Positions 1 through 10,640 of a stretch of DNA of 64,000 nucleotides are shown here, piece after piece. The notes under the pieces were generated by a model. It saw nothing but the letters and a program-made list of their open reading frames with translations, did no database searches and was not told where the DNA came from. The position numbers were made by a program, and so were the translations under genes. Where the stretch lies: NCBI GenBank assembly GCA_011109175.1, contig RDEW01000001.1, forward strand, positions 1,867,635 through 1,931,634. The letters are read 5' to 3'. The number at the start of each line of letters is the position of its first letter. Positions within the stretch are counted from its first letter, which is position 1. This DNA comes from Dicyema japonicum. Lineage: Eukaryota; Dicyemida; Rhombozoa; Dicyemidae.

Positions 1-19
1 ATAGAAGGTTTAAGACATA

Positions 20-508
20 AATGATGACCCAATTCCCATATATGATGTCCAAGTTATATATATAAATAATACACAAGTAAATCTATATTTTAAAATTTTA
101 ATTTTTTAGATTTGTTATCAACTAATACAGATATGAGAAGTCGCAAGGTTTTTTATAAACGAAAAGTCTTCGATCAGTAAAAAGTGTTTGAATAGGTGTA
201 CAAATGTGTTACAACATTTTATTTACCCCTTATTCAACTGACTTGAACCAATTGAAAACTTTTTTTTCTTGTTTGAAATCTTGCCTAAATGTAATTAGAC
301 CAAGAGTAACTGTAAGAGAGAATTGCTAACAACTATCGGATTTGTTATGAGTGGTCTCGAAACCGAGAATTTGTCCTCATATTACAGTTTTTTGGAAAGG
401 GTAAATGGAATTAATAACAGATTATTGAATAAAATACTTTTTTCCTAAATATTATTAGTATAATATATATAACTTGGACATCTCATTTATGGGAATTGGG
501 TCAACATT
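20..508 (+). mobile_element. Tc1/mariner-type element, internally deleted, with terminal inverted repeats
   Basis: Positions 20-70 and 447-508 are inverted copies sharing TGACCCAATTCCCAT and TGTCCAAGTTATATATAT, each bordered outside by TA (18-19 and 509-510), the target duplication of the Tc1/mariner superfamily. Between them a plus-strand frame from about 202 carries the transposase C-terminal signature PYSTDLNPIENFF followed by a stop (TAG) inside the next helix. Only the last part of the transposase remains, so this is a dead 489-bp internally deleted copy. TIRs and TA are seen; superfamily assignment rests on the signature. Confidence 0.75.
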
Positions 509-544
509 TATTGGATGAGTGTATATATAAGTAAATTAAATTGG

Positions 545-890
545 CGGCTGAAATGAATCTGCGATGTAATCCGCGTGGCGCCATGTGGTGCTTCATGGCT
601 AATTGGTTGAAGTTTCTGTTGTTCGTCTGTTCCTCTTTTTCCTATTAGAGTGGCGTCATGTGATTCACCTGTCTAGGTGGCGCCCAGTGCCAGGCCGGCA
701 CGAAAAAGGATCATTTGCTCTCCCCACTCCACTGGAGGGGTTTCCACAACTGCAACTATGGACGTCTTTTACCCTTTATGTTGATTCCGGATAGACTCTG
801 TTTCTGTAGAAGTGGAAACTGGATACACTTAATTAGTTGTTTACTTTAACTTCTTTTTTGGTGTATCCGGGGTTAATAAATAAAATAAAT
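545..890 (+). repeat. SINE-like repeat ending in the LINE 3' tail module
   Basis: Contains GTGGCG(C/T)CATGTGG-type blocks (574-589, 650-663), a middle block ending CACTGGAGGGGTTTCC (about 725-748) and a 3' end TGTATCCGGGGTTAATAAAT followed by AT-rich tandem AAATA units. The same order recurs at 930-1050, 10480-10640 and 32085-32245. It has no coding capacity. The 3' end resembles the family A LINE tail, as expected of a short element mobilised by a LINE. The exact 5' end is not defined. Confidence 0.55.
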
Positions 891-929
891 TGGAGGCTTG
901 TATTACTCTGTAATGAGCTTAAACTTTAT

Positions 930-1050
930 AATTATAGCCTGCGTCATGTGGTTCTCCAATTCTGGTGGCAGTGGATGTAGTCCTAAACTATATCTAAAAA
1001 GAAACATTTGCTCCTTACCAACCAGAGGACTTCTCACTGGACGGCATTTT
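930..1050 (+). repeat. second copy of the SINE-like repeat, truncated
   Basis: Shares TGCGTCATGTGGTTCTCCAA and the TTTGCTC(C)...GGACTTCTCAC block with the copy at 545-890. It lacks the terminal tail and runs into LINE sequence after about 1050. Confidence 0.45.
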
Positions 1051-1109
1051 CTTAATGTTGGAACATTTTATAGATTGAGACTGTTGACCTCAGGAGACGT
1101 GGAATAAAA

Positions 1110-2313
1110 TCCAGGCCAAAAAAAGTTAACAATCCGAGCGTAAACATAAACGGGATCAGAGGAAAGATTGGAGAACTTTCCATATTCTTGGAGAGGAACA
1201 GAATAGATATCTGTTTCGAAAAATTCCTACTTCTCTCTCTAATAAATACAACACAATAAGATCCGACCGTCCATCTGGCCATGGATAGGGTCTACTGAAT
1301 CTTGTAGGAAAAAGAATAAAATACCTTGAGAACCCTTCTCCTTACAAGAGCCTAATGGAAGACTCGAACACGGAGCTAATTGGAAATTCTGTCATAACTT
1401 CCATTGGAAAAAATTGAAATTACGAATGTTTATGTTCTTCCTCCGGGCTCCTGCAAGAAAATTTCTGCTTTTACCTATCGACCTTGGACAAACTGGAGAA
1501 CTTGCTTTTATGTGGAGACTTGAATGCAAGGCACCCTTCTTGTTTCCGCTGATATTCCAAAATGGCCCCGCTGACTTATTTTCTTTCTAAAGATGTACCA
1601 ATATCAAATCAGAAAAAAACAAACTCATGTGGCCCAGACAAAATTCCTTTTATTCTGCTGAAACACTTGGGCCATCAATAAATGACAATTATCTACAACA
1701 CATCGCTAAATATAAATATCATACCGACTCTATGGAAAATATTAAAAATTTGTACAATATTGAAACCGAGAAGACCGAAGAACGATCCCGGCTCTTACAG
1801 ACCAGTCTCGCTTATATGTTTTGTCGAGAATCCTGGAGAAACTGGTCTTAAAACTTATTCGCTCCTCTCCCACAACCTACATTCCAACATGGCTTCAAGA
1901 AAAGATTATCAACAACCTTTTTTTTAACAACACTAATGAAGTTCATTACTGAAGGACACAAGAACAAGCCAAAACAGGAAAAATCGGTCATATATAGAAT
2001 CGACATTCAAAAAGCATTCGACTCTTTCTCAAGGAAAATCCTCATACAAAAATTATTGTTGACAAAAATTGCTGCACCACTAAAGTTATGGATAGCAAAT
2101 TTCATAAGTGGACGCCGAGGGAAATTGTGCCTCGAAAACAAGAGTTCCAGATCGAGATTGTTATCCAATGGTGTACTCCAGGGATCTCCTTTGCCACCAA
2201 TTATCTTTAATTTGATTCTTAGTGATCTCTCCGTTCTGATGAATAATAATGACATGCTACTTTCCTATGCCGATGATATAGTAGCATCTAGGGACGTTCT
2301 TCAACAGATTTAA
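1110..2313 (+). pseudogene. Family A LINE: broken endonuclease and RT, 5' copy in the window
   Basis: Frames from about 1125 read NINGIRGKIGELSIFLER, the start of an APE-type endonuclease. Near 1500 comes a CGDLNARH-like block, so the nuclease is recognisable but interrupted by stops and by a deletion near 1560-1620. RT follows: a DPGSYRPVSLICF finger block near 1785, KAFDSF near 2015, LQGSPLPP near 2180 and YADDIVAS near 2270. At least four frame changes lie between these blocks. Sequence switches at about 2313 to family B. The element is dead; only the LINE class and the A grouping (by its RT to the 20672-22907 copy) are claimed. Confidence 0.85.
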
Positions 2314-2329
2314 AAGGAAAGCAGAAGAT

Positions 2330-3070
2330 ATCAAATGATGAAAACTCTGAAGATTGTTACTAGAGACCTCTCAGTTTGCCATCTTCTCTACTCTGCCCAT
2401 CTACTGGCATTCAAAAATAGTTATGGAGGCATCCGTCCCATTGCAGTTGGCAACTATTTCCTAAGATTGGATGCAAAAATTGTTTCCAGGCTTGTCTCTT
2501 CAATGATCAGTGAAGAATTATTTCCAATCTAACTGGGTATAGGCGTACGTAACGGGTGCGAACACTATGCACGCAACGAGGAGTTTCTTCTCACAAGAAA
2601 ACCAAAATAATCCGTGTCTGGAGCTGTACTAATCTCGTCCGGGAAATCCAAAGTCACCCTACTGGACTTTCATTGGACAGAGTTGACGAAGCTTGCTTGC
2701 AGTTGAGGGAAGCAAGATTTCCAATCCCAGATGATGTATTGAATCAGAACAAATGGGACGCAATTTTCTGCAAGGCTATCGTTGTAGCCTAAAGCAAGAG
2801 TCGAACCAACACCTGCTTGCCTGTTTGCTATCTGCTGCACAACATGGAGTGGTGCATGGTTCCACACATTTCCATGCGCTTCTTTTGGAACTCTCATGGA
2901 TGACGACTGTGTGAGAATCGGAATAGTACAACGATTGGAACTTGACGTCTGCCAGAAACACAGATGCAGCTGTGGAGGAACAGTTGACACTAAAGGACTA
3001 CATCCTTTGTCTAGCAAATGGAGTGCAGGTCGCTTACATCGTTACGTCGCATTGAATTACATTAAAAATA
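2330..3070 (+). pseudogene. Family B LINE fragments: RT N-part and C-terminal Cys-His region
   Basis: 2390-2540 encodes HLLAFKNS...GIRPIAVGNYF, the hallmark RT N-terminal block of family B (compare the minus-strand copy at 15690-17740). After a deletion, 2850-3065 encodes MDDDCVRIGIVQRLELDVC then CSCGGTVDTKGLHPLSS, a Cys-His knuckle, and RYVALNYI. The catalytic YLDD part is missing between them. Several stops and frame changes make it non-functional. Confidence 0.75.
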
Positions 3071-3099
3071 AAGTAAACAAATTTTTTGTCACCTGGACA

Positions 3100-3790
3100 A
3101 AATTGATTCAGAGAAGGAAGGTCTACCAATGACGTCGTCTTTACACACAGATTGTCTTAAGGTTATGTCAAAAATACAGGAAATGTATAGAAGTTCTTGG
3201 TCTTGTTCAGTAGATTATGTTCACAGAGGCAAACTCATTAAAATTTTGACAACCTTTCTCAACGCTGATGATGTTGGAATGATCTCCATGATGGTAAAAG
3301 ATGCTTATCTAGAAGTCAAACTGGGAAACTCTACCACTAACTTTTTATGAAATTACGTGGGAGTTCCACAAGGCGACTCTGTAAGTTATTCTTATTCTTT
3401 TATTTATCTTGAAGCTGCGTTGATAGACTTCAGATCGTCAATTAAAGGAAATGGAGTGATTATGCAGATTTTGTGGATTTTATTTTTGACGACGTTAAAT
3501 GTTTTAAACACTTACACGAGTGTCTCCCATAATTAAAAAATGGTTTTTGAAGTTAAACACCACAAAATGGAGTTTAATCATTCAGCCGTGAAAAGAGGAC
3601 ATTTGACGAGACGTGGAGAAGACATAAAAAGGTCAATCTTGAGGGACCTATAAACCGCCTGAAAATCCTTTCCTCTGGTGCTTTCAAAAACCTAGTAAAA
3701 ATATAGCGATCGGGCAGAAAGCTCAGTGGAAAAGTAAAGATATACAAATACTCCATTGTACCCATCCTAATTTAAAATTGCGGGACATAG
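3100..3790 (+). pseudogene. Family C (RTE-like) LINE RT fragment
   Basis: Plus-strand frames at 3129-3350 and just beyond show RGKLIKILTTFLNADDVGM, an EVKLGNSTTNFL block and, after a TGA, VGVPQGDS and FIYLEAALIDF. These are the palm and fingers of the family C RT, also seen at 61260-61500. The active-site box is lost, and the sequence downstream to about 3790 decays. Its neighbour at 3895 belongs to a different family. Confidence 0.7.
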
Positions 3791-3894
3791 ATTGCTAAAA
3801 CACGTTATGGAGACTATTGATAGTTTTCACTGCGTCATCACCTTTGATTTCTCATTAACCTGGAGACATGGTTGAAAGTAAATAACTTTTTTCC

Positions 3895-4095
3895 AGAAAA
3901 TTCTTCTATTCTATTTTTCAACAAATCGCAGAAGCAAGACTTGGTGTTGAGATTAAACAAAATGACAGTTCCCTTGCGCCTTTGAATTCTTGGACGTCTA
4001 GTGAGTCTGATTTCTAAACGCGCCGCTGTCTATTTGAGCAGATTTCGCAATTTTGAGACGTAATATCCACGCAGTCAGAGCGGCTATCGTATGGA
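3895..4095 (+). pseudogene. Family B LINE, extreme C-terminal fragment
   Basis: Reads EARLGVEIKQNDSSLAP then AVYLSRFRNF with the nucleotide block ATATCCACGCAGTCAGAGCGG. This aligns with the family B terminus at 20480-20552 (ATAGCCACGCAGTCAGTGCA). It has stops and is only about 200 bp. Confidence 0.6.
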
Positions 4096-4099
4096 CTGG

Positions 4100-4625
4100 A
4101 TGTCCCCAAAAATCCCAACTAGATGATTCTTGGAGTGACCTTTGACAAGTGGTTCTCAATGCTGCCAGCTTAACATGACCTACAATGAAAACCTCGGCAT
4201 CAAAAGACCATTATGTGTTCCATTGAGAAGGCTTTTGACTCGATTCCGAAAAAATTGCTCACTAGGAAGATTTATGGCTCTAACATTACAAACAACTTGA
4301 AAATTTGGCTTGCAAACTTCCTCGAAGAGTAATTTCACAATCCATATTTTCTGTTACCAAATTTCTGCTAAATGTGGTCCCGCAAGGATTCTCTCACCCA
4401 TTCTCTTCAACCTCTTTATGAGATATGCTTTCTAACAGCAGGGATGATACTCTGTTCCTCGCTTATGCTAACGACATAATCATGGCAACAAAAGACTAGT
4501 GTATACACACAGCGGATATCCGTTTACAATAGTTACTGGACAACCTGAACTGTTGGCTTACGAGAAACTTATTACACACAAGTCCTGAAAAGTCGAGCCT
4601 ATGATTTTTACTTCCAATAGAAGAC
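4100..4625 (+). pseudogene. Family A LINE RT fragment with altered active-site box
   Basis: A short thumb piece resembling ILGVTFDK lies near 4125-4150. Then 4215-4620 holds IEKAFDSIPKKLL, a VPQG-like block, FNLFM and FLAYANDIIMATKD. The catalytic YADD box has become YAND, and the frame shifts several times, so it is inactive. A tandem 20-bp repeat follows immediately. Confidence 0.75.
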
Positions 4626-4678
4626 TGACAAACTAGGCACCTTTTTTACTCAAACTACAAACTAGGCACCTTTTTTAA
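4626..4678. repeat. short direct repeat
   Basis: ACAAACTAGGCACCTTTTTT occurs twice, starting near 4628 and 4656, separated by a few bases. It is probably a local duplication. Confidence 0.8.
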
Positions 4679-5010
4679 TATTACTCGACTAAAGTGAAAA
4701 ACAAATTCAAGATCATCTTTAATGAAACAAATTCAAAATCATGCTTAATTTTATATTTTGGAATTTCTATCAGTCATTTAAAAAACAAGTATTATCAATC
4801 TTTTAAATGAATCATCATAATATAAATTCAACTATTCAGTTATCTAGATTAATGTTTGTGATAAATTCTTGACAGGTTTTAACAAAGATTACCACTATCA
4901 GTGTTTTCATACATTAAATATGCCGTTTTCCTATCTATTTGACAATATTTGCTTTTTTTAAATTCACACAATGAACATCAGTCAACTACGGAATAACCAG
5001 TTAAAAGTTT
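4679..5010. other. AT-rich stretch, nothing recognised
   Basis: Very AT-rich, with no frame, repeat pair or RNA-like feature I could support. Confidence 0.6.
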
Positions 5011-5015
5011 TAAAA

Positions 5016-5972
5016 TTAAATATTAAAACTTAAGTAATATTGATCTTGTAAGTTCAACAGTAATTTTTTTCCTTCTCTTGTAATGACAATGGGAATCATG
5101 ATTATAGTAATAAATATTATAATAATACTGACGATTATCACTGTTCTATTATGTGATTTACTAATTATCATTTTTGGAGTTGAATTGGTTTTAAATTTAG
5201 TTCTAGTAATATTTGGAGTAAGCACTTTAGTTGACACATTATAATTTCAGTTCTATAATATTTGGAGTTATCATTTTAGTTGAAGTTTTAGTTTTAGTAA
5301 TGTCTGGAAAGACTGTTGTTTTAATGGTGGTATTTATGCAAGATTGTCCTAAAATATGTAAATAAAAAACCAATTTTGCTAAATTTATCAGTTCTTTCAT
5401 TAATGAATAGTGTGGTAATTAAACAAGAAATATTGAGATAAATATGGCGAGAAAACTTTTAAAAATAATTTGACAATGATAAAATAATGATTTTTAATCA
5501 ATTGTCTATCAATTGTCATCATATATTATTATTATCTAAGAATGTATAATTATAATTACAAATAGAAAGTTCTATCTTTTAAGGTAATATTGGCCATCAG
5601 GCGTTAAGCGAAATGTTATATATAAAGATAAATCAATCTCTTGCGCTGATAAAATTAGAACAATTTTGTTTTAATGAAATTCTATCTAATTTGGAATTTT
5701 CCTTATTGAACATAAACTTCATATTCTAATATTAATAAAAAATTACAAACTTTATAATCCTTCCTAAATGTTACTTTTATATTGGCAGTTAAAAGTCTTT
5801 CGTTTTGTACACTCCAAGTAATCGGTTTTATTTTTTTTGAATTTATATAAGGACATACAGATGAATAATAGTTTGAATGATGAAAGTCCAAATTAGTATA
5901 AACCATTTGATATAGAATTACAGGACTTATTAAAATAATTAATAATTCATATCCACATAGAGTTAGGTTCAT
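5016..5972 (-). CDS. possible multi-exon membrane protein with Thr-rich stalk (exon chain not resolved)
   Basis: I do not recognise this product. On the minus strand a frame opens at 5972 with MNLTLCGYELLIILISPVIL, a good signal-peptide-like start, and stays open to 5703 with a Cys-containing segment. Further along, near 5620, is the piece TFRLTPDGQYYLK. Around 5350-5200 come Thr/Lys-rich units (TKTKTSTKMITPN, STKVLTPNITRTK). Last is a hydrophobic run VIIVSIIIIFITIIMIPIVI (about 5090-5150), a short basic tail and a stop at 5016-5018. Intron-sized GT...AG segments of 22-26 nt occur at 5352-5373 and 5685-5710. The layout suggests signal peptide, ectodomain, stalk, membrane span and tail of a type I membrane protein. 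I could not join all exons in one frame, so it may be two genes or a decayed one. Confidence 0.35.
5160..5325. repeat. degenerate tandem repeat, unit about 40 bp
   Basis: The unit TAGTAATATTTGGAGT(A/T) with AC/TTTTAGTTGA recurs three times (around 5205, 5255 and 5300). On the minus strand the units encode the Thr-rich TPNI repeats of the candidate membrane protein. Confidence 0.6.
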
Positions 5973-5979
5973 TTATAGA

Positions 5980-6480
5980 TTATTATTTATTTATTTAGGT
6001 TATTTCATAATTATTAAATTATTATTAATTTAATAAAATTTATTAAAAATATCAAATGATGTATTAATATGTCAGAATTTAGAGATATTTTATTAAACCA
6101 ACTAAAAAAGTTACTATTTGACCTTTAAATCCTTTTTCCAATTGTTAATTTATCCCTCTTCCAATCTACGGGCTCTGTCCTTATACTCAAACGAAAACTC
6201 TCTAGGGTTGTTTTAAAACAGTGAATGTATAGATTCCCTGGAGTTTCTACCTTGATCTTGACCTTATTTTTCTCTAATACAGATTGCGCATTAGAGAACA
6301 AATTACTCGCATTTAGAGAAGTCTTACATAACAACGCTGCCCCTAATTTCCTCACACAACACCGTGAAGGGATTCAATTTTCTTGATAAGAACTCCAGAA
6401 ATTCTATCGCAGCTAAAAGTTTTTCAATTAGGCACACATTGAAAATACTCTTAATAAACTCAGTTTTAATCTATACTGAG
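5980..6480. other. AT-rich stretch, possibly decayed LINE upstream sequence
   Basis: 5980-6120 is nearly pure AT. 6120-6480 has short open pieces but no recognisable motif. It leads directly into family A RT and may be its decayed 5' part. Confidence 0.4.
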
Positions 6481-7222
6481 GACTTGTCTTTCTTATGCAT
6501 TCTATAGGGAATCTTCTGGGTAGGTCTGCTTGCATCTCTTGTACTGATTGAGGTTTCTTGATGTGATTACATTTTTCATCATGAAATCTAGTATCCATCG
6601 ATTACAGAAGGCCTTTGATTCTGTTCCGAGGAAACTCCAAATGCAAAAAATTTTTAATTCCAACTTACGTCCGAACATCAAGCTATGGCTAGAAAATTTT
6701 TTAACTGGTTGACACGCGGGTTCGGATTGATAAAACCACTTCAAAATTAAGACTCTCCCTAATGGGGTCCTGCAAGGCTCCCCTCTGTCTCCTCTTTTAT
6801 TTAACTTATTTCTACACGATTTACCTACTATCAATGATCAGGACACCATGTTTCTATCTTATGCGGACGACTTGATTATCGCTGCAAGGAACAAACTCCC
6901 TCCAAGGCTGTGGCGATGGTTTAATCACACCTCAACAGGTGTGTGACTTGCTGTCTGTCTCTGCATCCAAGTCTCAGTTCATGAAATTTACTACGGACAA
7001 AAGATTTAAAGGTGGACAGATATTCCTCGGAAACATTCCCATCCTTTATACACGAATCCAGAAGATCCTTGGAGTTACTTACGACTCTGATGAAAAAACG
7101 CTTCCCGAATGCAATTGGGTCATCAGAAAACCCGACGAAGAGAGTTCGGATGTTGTTGGAGGCTGGGATCACCTAATTAGTTAGTTTTGACCTATCTTTC
7201 TTGGTGGTCTTGGGGTTAAATA
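6480..7222 (+). pseudogene. Family A LINE, RT to 3' tail, internally deleted
   Basis: 6600-6900 encodes LQKAFDSVPRKLQMQKIF, VLQGSPLSP, LFNLFLHDLPTI and LSYADDLIIAAR. 6940-7095 continues to the thumb block KILGVTYDSDE. The sequence then jumps to the 3' end (GGGATCACCTAATTAGTTAG) and finishes with GGTCTTGGGGTTAAATAAAT. The C-terminal roughly 200 codons seen in the 20672-22907 copy are therefore missing. A stop interrupts the region before L-T-G near 6710. Dead, internally deleted copy with an intact tail. Confidence 0.8.
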
Positions 7223-7229
7223 AATAAAA

Positions 7230-8560
7230 TACATGAAATCTCTGTTTTCGACGGTCAGTTTACTGATGCATTGTTTCGATTAATATATATTTCACTGGGA
7301 GGGGGTTCTCATTCAGTAATTTTTTTATTTCGGAAATTTCTTTTGAGTTAAAAAATGGGTATTGAAACATTATGCTATAAGGCCACCATTGAAATATTAA
7401 GCTATCGTTTAGCAGTATCCATAACACCTGAGATCAATTAATCTTGTCATTCGATTAAATCTCAAAGATCAAAGATTGAGGAGATAGCCGATAAACTAGG
7501 ACATTTACACTAGAAGACCTCTCATGAATTTCAAGAGCATCATGTACCCATGAAGACATACCTCTCACCTCTAGTTGTTTATCATGTGGGTACTAGGTCC
7601 AACTTGGAAAATATCCGGAGTTTTGACCCTTTGACTACTGATCCTTTTTTTAACCCCTTTCAAATATCAACTTTAACACTTAGTTTTTCCTCTAGCAATC
7701 AATGTATTAACACCAATCCATTTCGTCAAGCGAACTAGCTTCAGATCTCAAGCCAGCAAATTAATAGTAGATTTTTCGATATTCCGTTCGATTTGAGTGG
7801 CTTCAAAGAAAGTATTAACCTTCATCATCGTTGAGTTTTCCTTCGAAAAAATACTTTTAGGTGGTCCATAAACAGCAGGTAGTTTGTTACATAACTATGA
7901 GATCATAGGTCGTAGTTGTTAAGAGAAAGAATATTATTTCTCTTATAATTGGTCACAGTGATCTGATTATTGATATTTTCCACGGCGACTGATTCAAAAA
8001 TTAACTGTCGTCCGAGAGAATCGTTACAACTTCATTAAAAGATCTGCTCTATTTTAATTTTCACAACAAGATATAAGTTATTTTTAAGTGATAAAAGGGA
8101 CCTTCACGCAATCCTGACCTCTTGGTTGAGAGATTTTAGTCGTTTTTATTTATAGTTTTTTGATTGTTAAAGAAAATTAAGCCTTTATTGATTAAAATTA
8201 TGTGCGATTTTTATTTACTGTGACTTATTTTGTAATTTTTTCAAACTACTAGGTATATTTTTCCGTTTTATTTTGTGCTCTGGTCGGGACTTTATGGTTT
8301 TTAAAAACGTAAACGAGTCTCTAATCAATGGATTGATCCTTCTATTCATTTCGCGTATTAGAATAGAAAAATTCCTTCATACAAAGTCTAGAAAATTATA
8401 GGTCATCGGCATTATGACAAGATTATGAAAGGGGTAGTCTTTTATTGATTATTAATTATACATGGGGTCACATATTAACCTTGTCGCCTTACTTCAAACT
8501 ATATTTACTGTCATGATTATTGGGGTCTTTCTAACATTAATTAGCGATTTGAATTACCTA
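7230..8560. other. AT-rich stretch, nothing recognised
   Basis: Scanned on both strands. There are only short open frames (longest 62 codons at 7550-7738) without recognisable motifs, and no tRNA or TIR pair. Presumably old intergenic or decayed transposon DNA. Confidence 0.5.
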
Positions 8561-8599
8561 AAAGCTCCAACAATGCTGGGAAGCAAGATTGAAAATTCG

Positions 8600-8943
8600 T
8601 ACATTAGAAAGAGAGATCATGAACAATGAAAAAGAAACAAGAAAAGTTTGGAAAAACCTCATGTCCGATTAAAAAAAAGCAGAACTCCCTTAAAATATGT
8701 AAAAAACACTTAGAAGCTTTAGTAACGCTGAAAACTCTGCCACATGTGATGAAATGGAAAACAAGATCTTCCTAAAGAAACTTATGAACTACTACTCCTC
8801 CACAAATTTTATCCCACACAAGAAAGGTCCATCCATCCTAGCCTTCAAACCTAGAAGAGACACCTCCCTGATTATTCTTGCTGTGGAGAACGTACAGAAT
8901 ATGGTCAGGGATCAGAAGTAAACAAAAAACTTGTAAAAATATG
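8600..8943 (+). pseudogene. weak LINE-like coding remnant
   Basis: Frames with EKETRKVWKNLMSD-like and FIPHKKGPSILAFKPRR-like pieces resemble the linker between endonuclease and RT of LINEs. Stops are frequent and no catalytic box is visible. Low certainty. Confidence 0.25.
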
Positions 8944-8980
8944 TTGGGGGTCCGCGACTAAAAAAGGTTGAGAACAACTG
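8944..8980 (-). mobile_element. hAT transposon terminus (single end)
   Basis: Read on the minus strand from 8980 this is CAGTTGTTCTCAACCTTTTT followed by AGTCGCGGACCCCC, the classic hAT terminal inverted repeat form CAG(T)GGTTCTCAACC. I could not find its partner upstream, so only one end is called. Confidence 0.55.
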
Positions 8981-8993
8981 ATTTAAAGCAAGC

Positions 8994-9130
8994 ATGGGTC
9001 GGAATGTTCATGTTGGAGAGTACACCATAATTTCAATTGCTCAAAAAGTGGAAATATTGCGGTATAATGAAACCAATAAATCAGCTTCATGTCAGACGAT
9101 ATGCAACAGATTTTCTTCTATTTTAAAAAA
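8994..9130 (+). pseudogene. pogo/CENP-B-like transposase N-terminal helix-turn-helix remnant
   Basis: The frame reads YTIISIAQKVEILRYNETNK then CQTICNRFSSILKK, resembling the psq-type helix-turn-helix at the start of Tigger/pogo transposases. It is only about 45 codons, with nothing of the DDE domain following. Confidence 0.4.
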
Positions 9131-9139
9131 GAATCTCAA

Positions 9140-9570
9140 GAAGGACAGTCAATGCAATATTAATGAATGCAGAATCGCTTTTATTCTCAGTTCTGGAACA
9201 GAAATCCTAAACTAAAAACTTTAAAAAATTAAAGTACCAGGAGCTTAATGAAAATCTAGTAGATTGGATAGATTCAATGGAATCAAAATGTAAACTATTT
9301 ACTCCAATATTTAAGGGGGTATATTGAACGTTTCTATAATATTACATAAGCCAACGAAATAACTTTCGTTAACTAATTTTAAAAATCTTACGGGTTTTAG
9401 GATAAACTTAAAAAAGACATGGATTTCGGAAGACATAAATTACACGGCGAAATGCACACTGAAAAACATAGGATATTGATGGCTTTTTAAAAGAATTTGA
9501 AGAAGTTTCAAATAATTACTCGGTTGAAAATATTTATTATTTGGACTAGACAGGAATATTTTATAAATCT
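9140..9570. other. AT-rich stretch, nothing recognised
   Basis: No supported feature; short frames only, leading into the family D LINE fragment. Confidence 0.4.
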
Positions 9571-9579
9571 TTCAAAGTT

Positions 9580-9905
9580 CATTTTGCAAGGCACAAATTA
9601 CCCATTGGACTTCCAAAATAACAAACATCGATGTACTCAAACGGGTAGAAGGAAGAATCGTAAAACACAAATTGGCGTTCTTTGGGCATGTTGTCCGCTC
9701 TGATTCACTAGAAAGAACCATTATGCTGAGCAATATTACTGGAAAGAGAAGACCTGGCCGACAGAGGACTCGGTGGCTATCCAAGGTGGAAGACGTCACG
9801 AATGCCTATATCAAGGCTACTCCAAATTGCAACGGATCGGAAGAGTGGAGGAAACTCGTTCATGAGATCTCCAAGGGTCGGACACGACTTAATTGGACAA
9901 CATAA
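9580..9905 (+). pseudogene. Family D LINE C-terminal fragment
   Basis: With one frame change near 9672 the plus strand encodes VKHKLAFFGHVVRSDSLE, KRRPGRQRTRWLSKVED and EEWRKLVHEISKGRTRLN. This is the widespread C-terminal block (FGHxxR...GRxRxRW...GRTRL) of RTE/jockey-like endonuclease-RT proteins. No RT is upstream, so it is a 5'-truncated copy. Confidence 0.75.
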
Positions 9906-10059
9906 CATAACATTGGAAACCAAGAAGAACTCAGTATGTGATCCATATAAGAAGTTAAATCTAGGAATACTGTAATGTTTGTAAAAATGGCATAGGAAGA
10001 TGTGAAATCCCAAACAATATCAAAATGTTCTGTATTTAACGTCAACTGACAAATGATAA

Positions 10060-10250
10060 GCATTAACTATGATAATCAATTATTGGAAAACACTTGTTAT
10101 ACTTGGAGATTTTAATATATGCCTGGTAGAAAGCCACAAATGGATTAAAAGATCATCAAAATTAAATCATTTTTTCCATGAGACTCTATGGATAAAAAAA
10201 TTTACGCAATCACGAGAAACATTTTTACGATGCTATATCCAAGTGTCCTT
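10060..10250 (+). pseudogene. possible LINE endonuclease fragment
   Basis: The frame at 10069-10290 reads TLVILGDFNICLVESHKWI then LNHFFHETLWIKKFTQSRE. It resembles the GDFN block and following helix of CR1/L2-type APE endonucleases. Single short match, low certainty. Confidence 0.35.
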
Positions 10251-10479
10251 TCTGTCAGTGTTAACTGTTTTGAATATATACAAATACTGAAAAATAGTTT
10301 TCTTATGTGATTCCTATCATTTAATAATCAACATTCATGACATAATGTTCCGCACAAGCAGATGTTATCCTTTTGGTTCCTCCCTTGGATTAATTAGTAA
10401 CTGTCTGTGGGCTTACCATTGTAAGCCTAATATTAATAACGATGACATAGTGATCGCCATAATTCGTTTTTATTCAACA

Positions 10480-10640
10480 ATAGGGTGGCATTATGTGGTT
10501 CTCCAATTAGACAAATTTTGAAGACGCCAGGGGCACCTAATGCATACCGAAAAGGACCAATAGACCTTCTCCTCCGGGGAGCACATACAATTCGTTACAT
10601 TTGAAAATCTGTTTCCATGTATTCCGATTTTAGCTGCGAT
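10480..10640 (+). repeat. SINE-like repeat, third copy
   Basis: GGTGGCATTATGTGGTTCTC, a GCCAGGGGCACC block and CTTCTCCTCCGGGGAGC match the order of blocks at 545-890. No tail is visible. Confidence 0.5.

Noticed and set aside
2670-3017. 115-codon minus-strand frame
   Set aside because: Antisense of the family B C-terminus; the plus-strand reading has the Cys-His knuckle.
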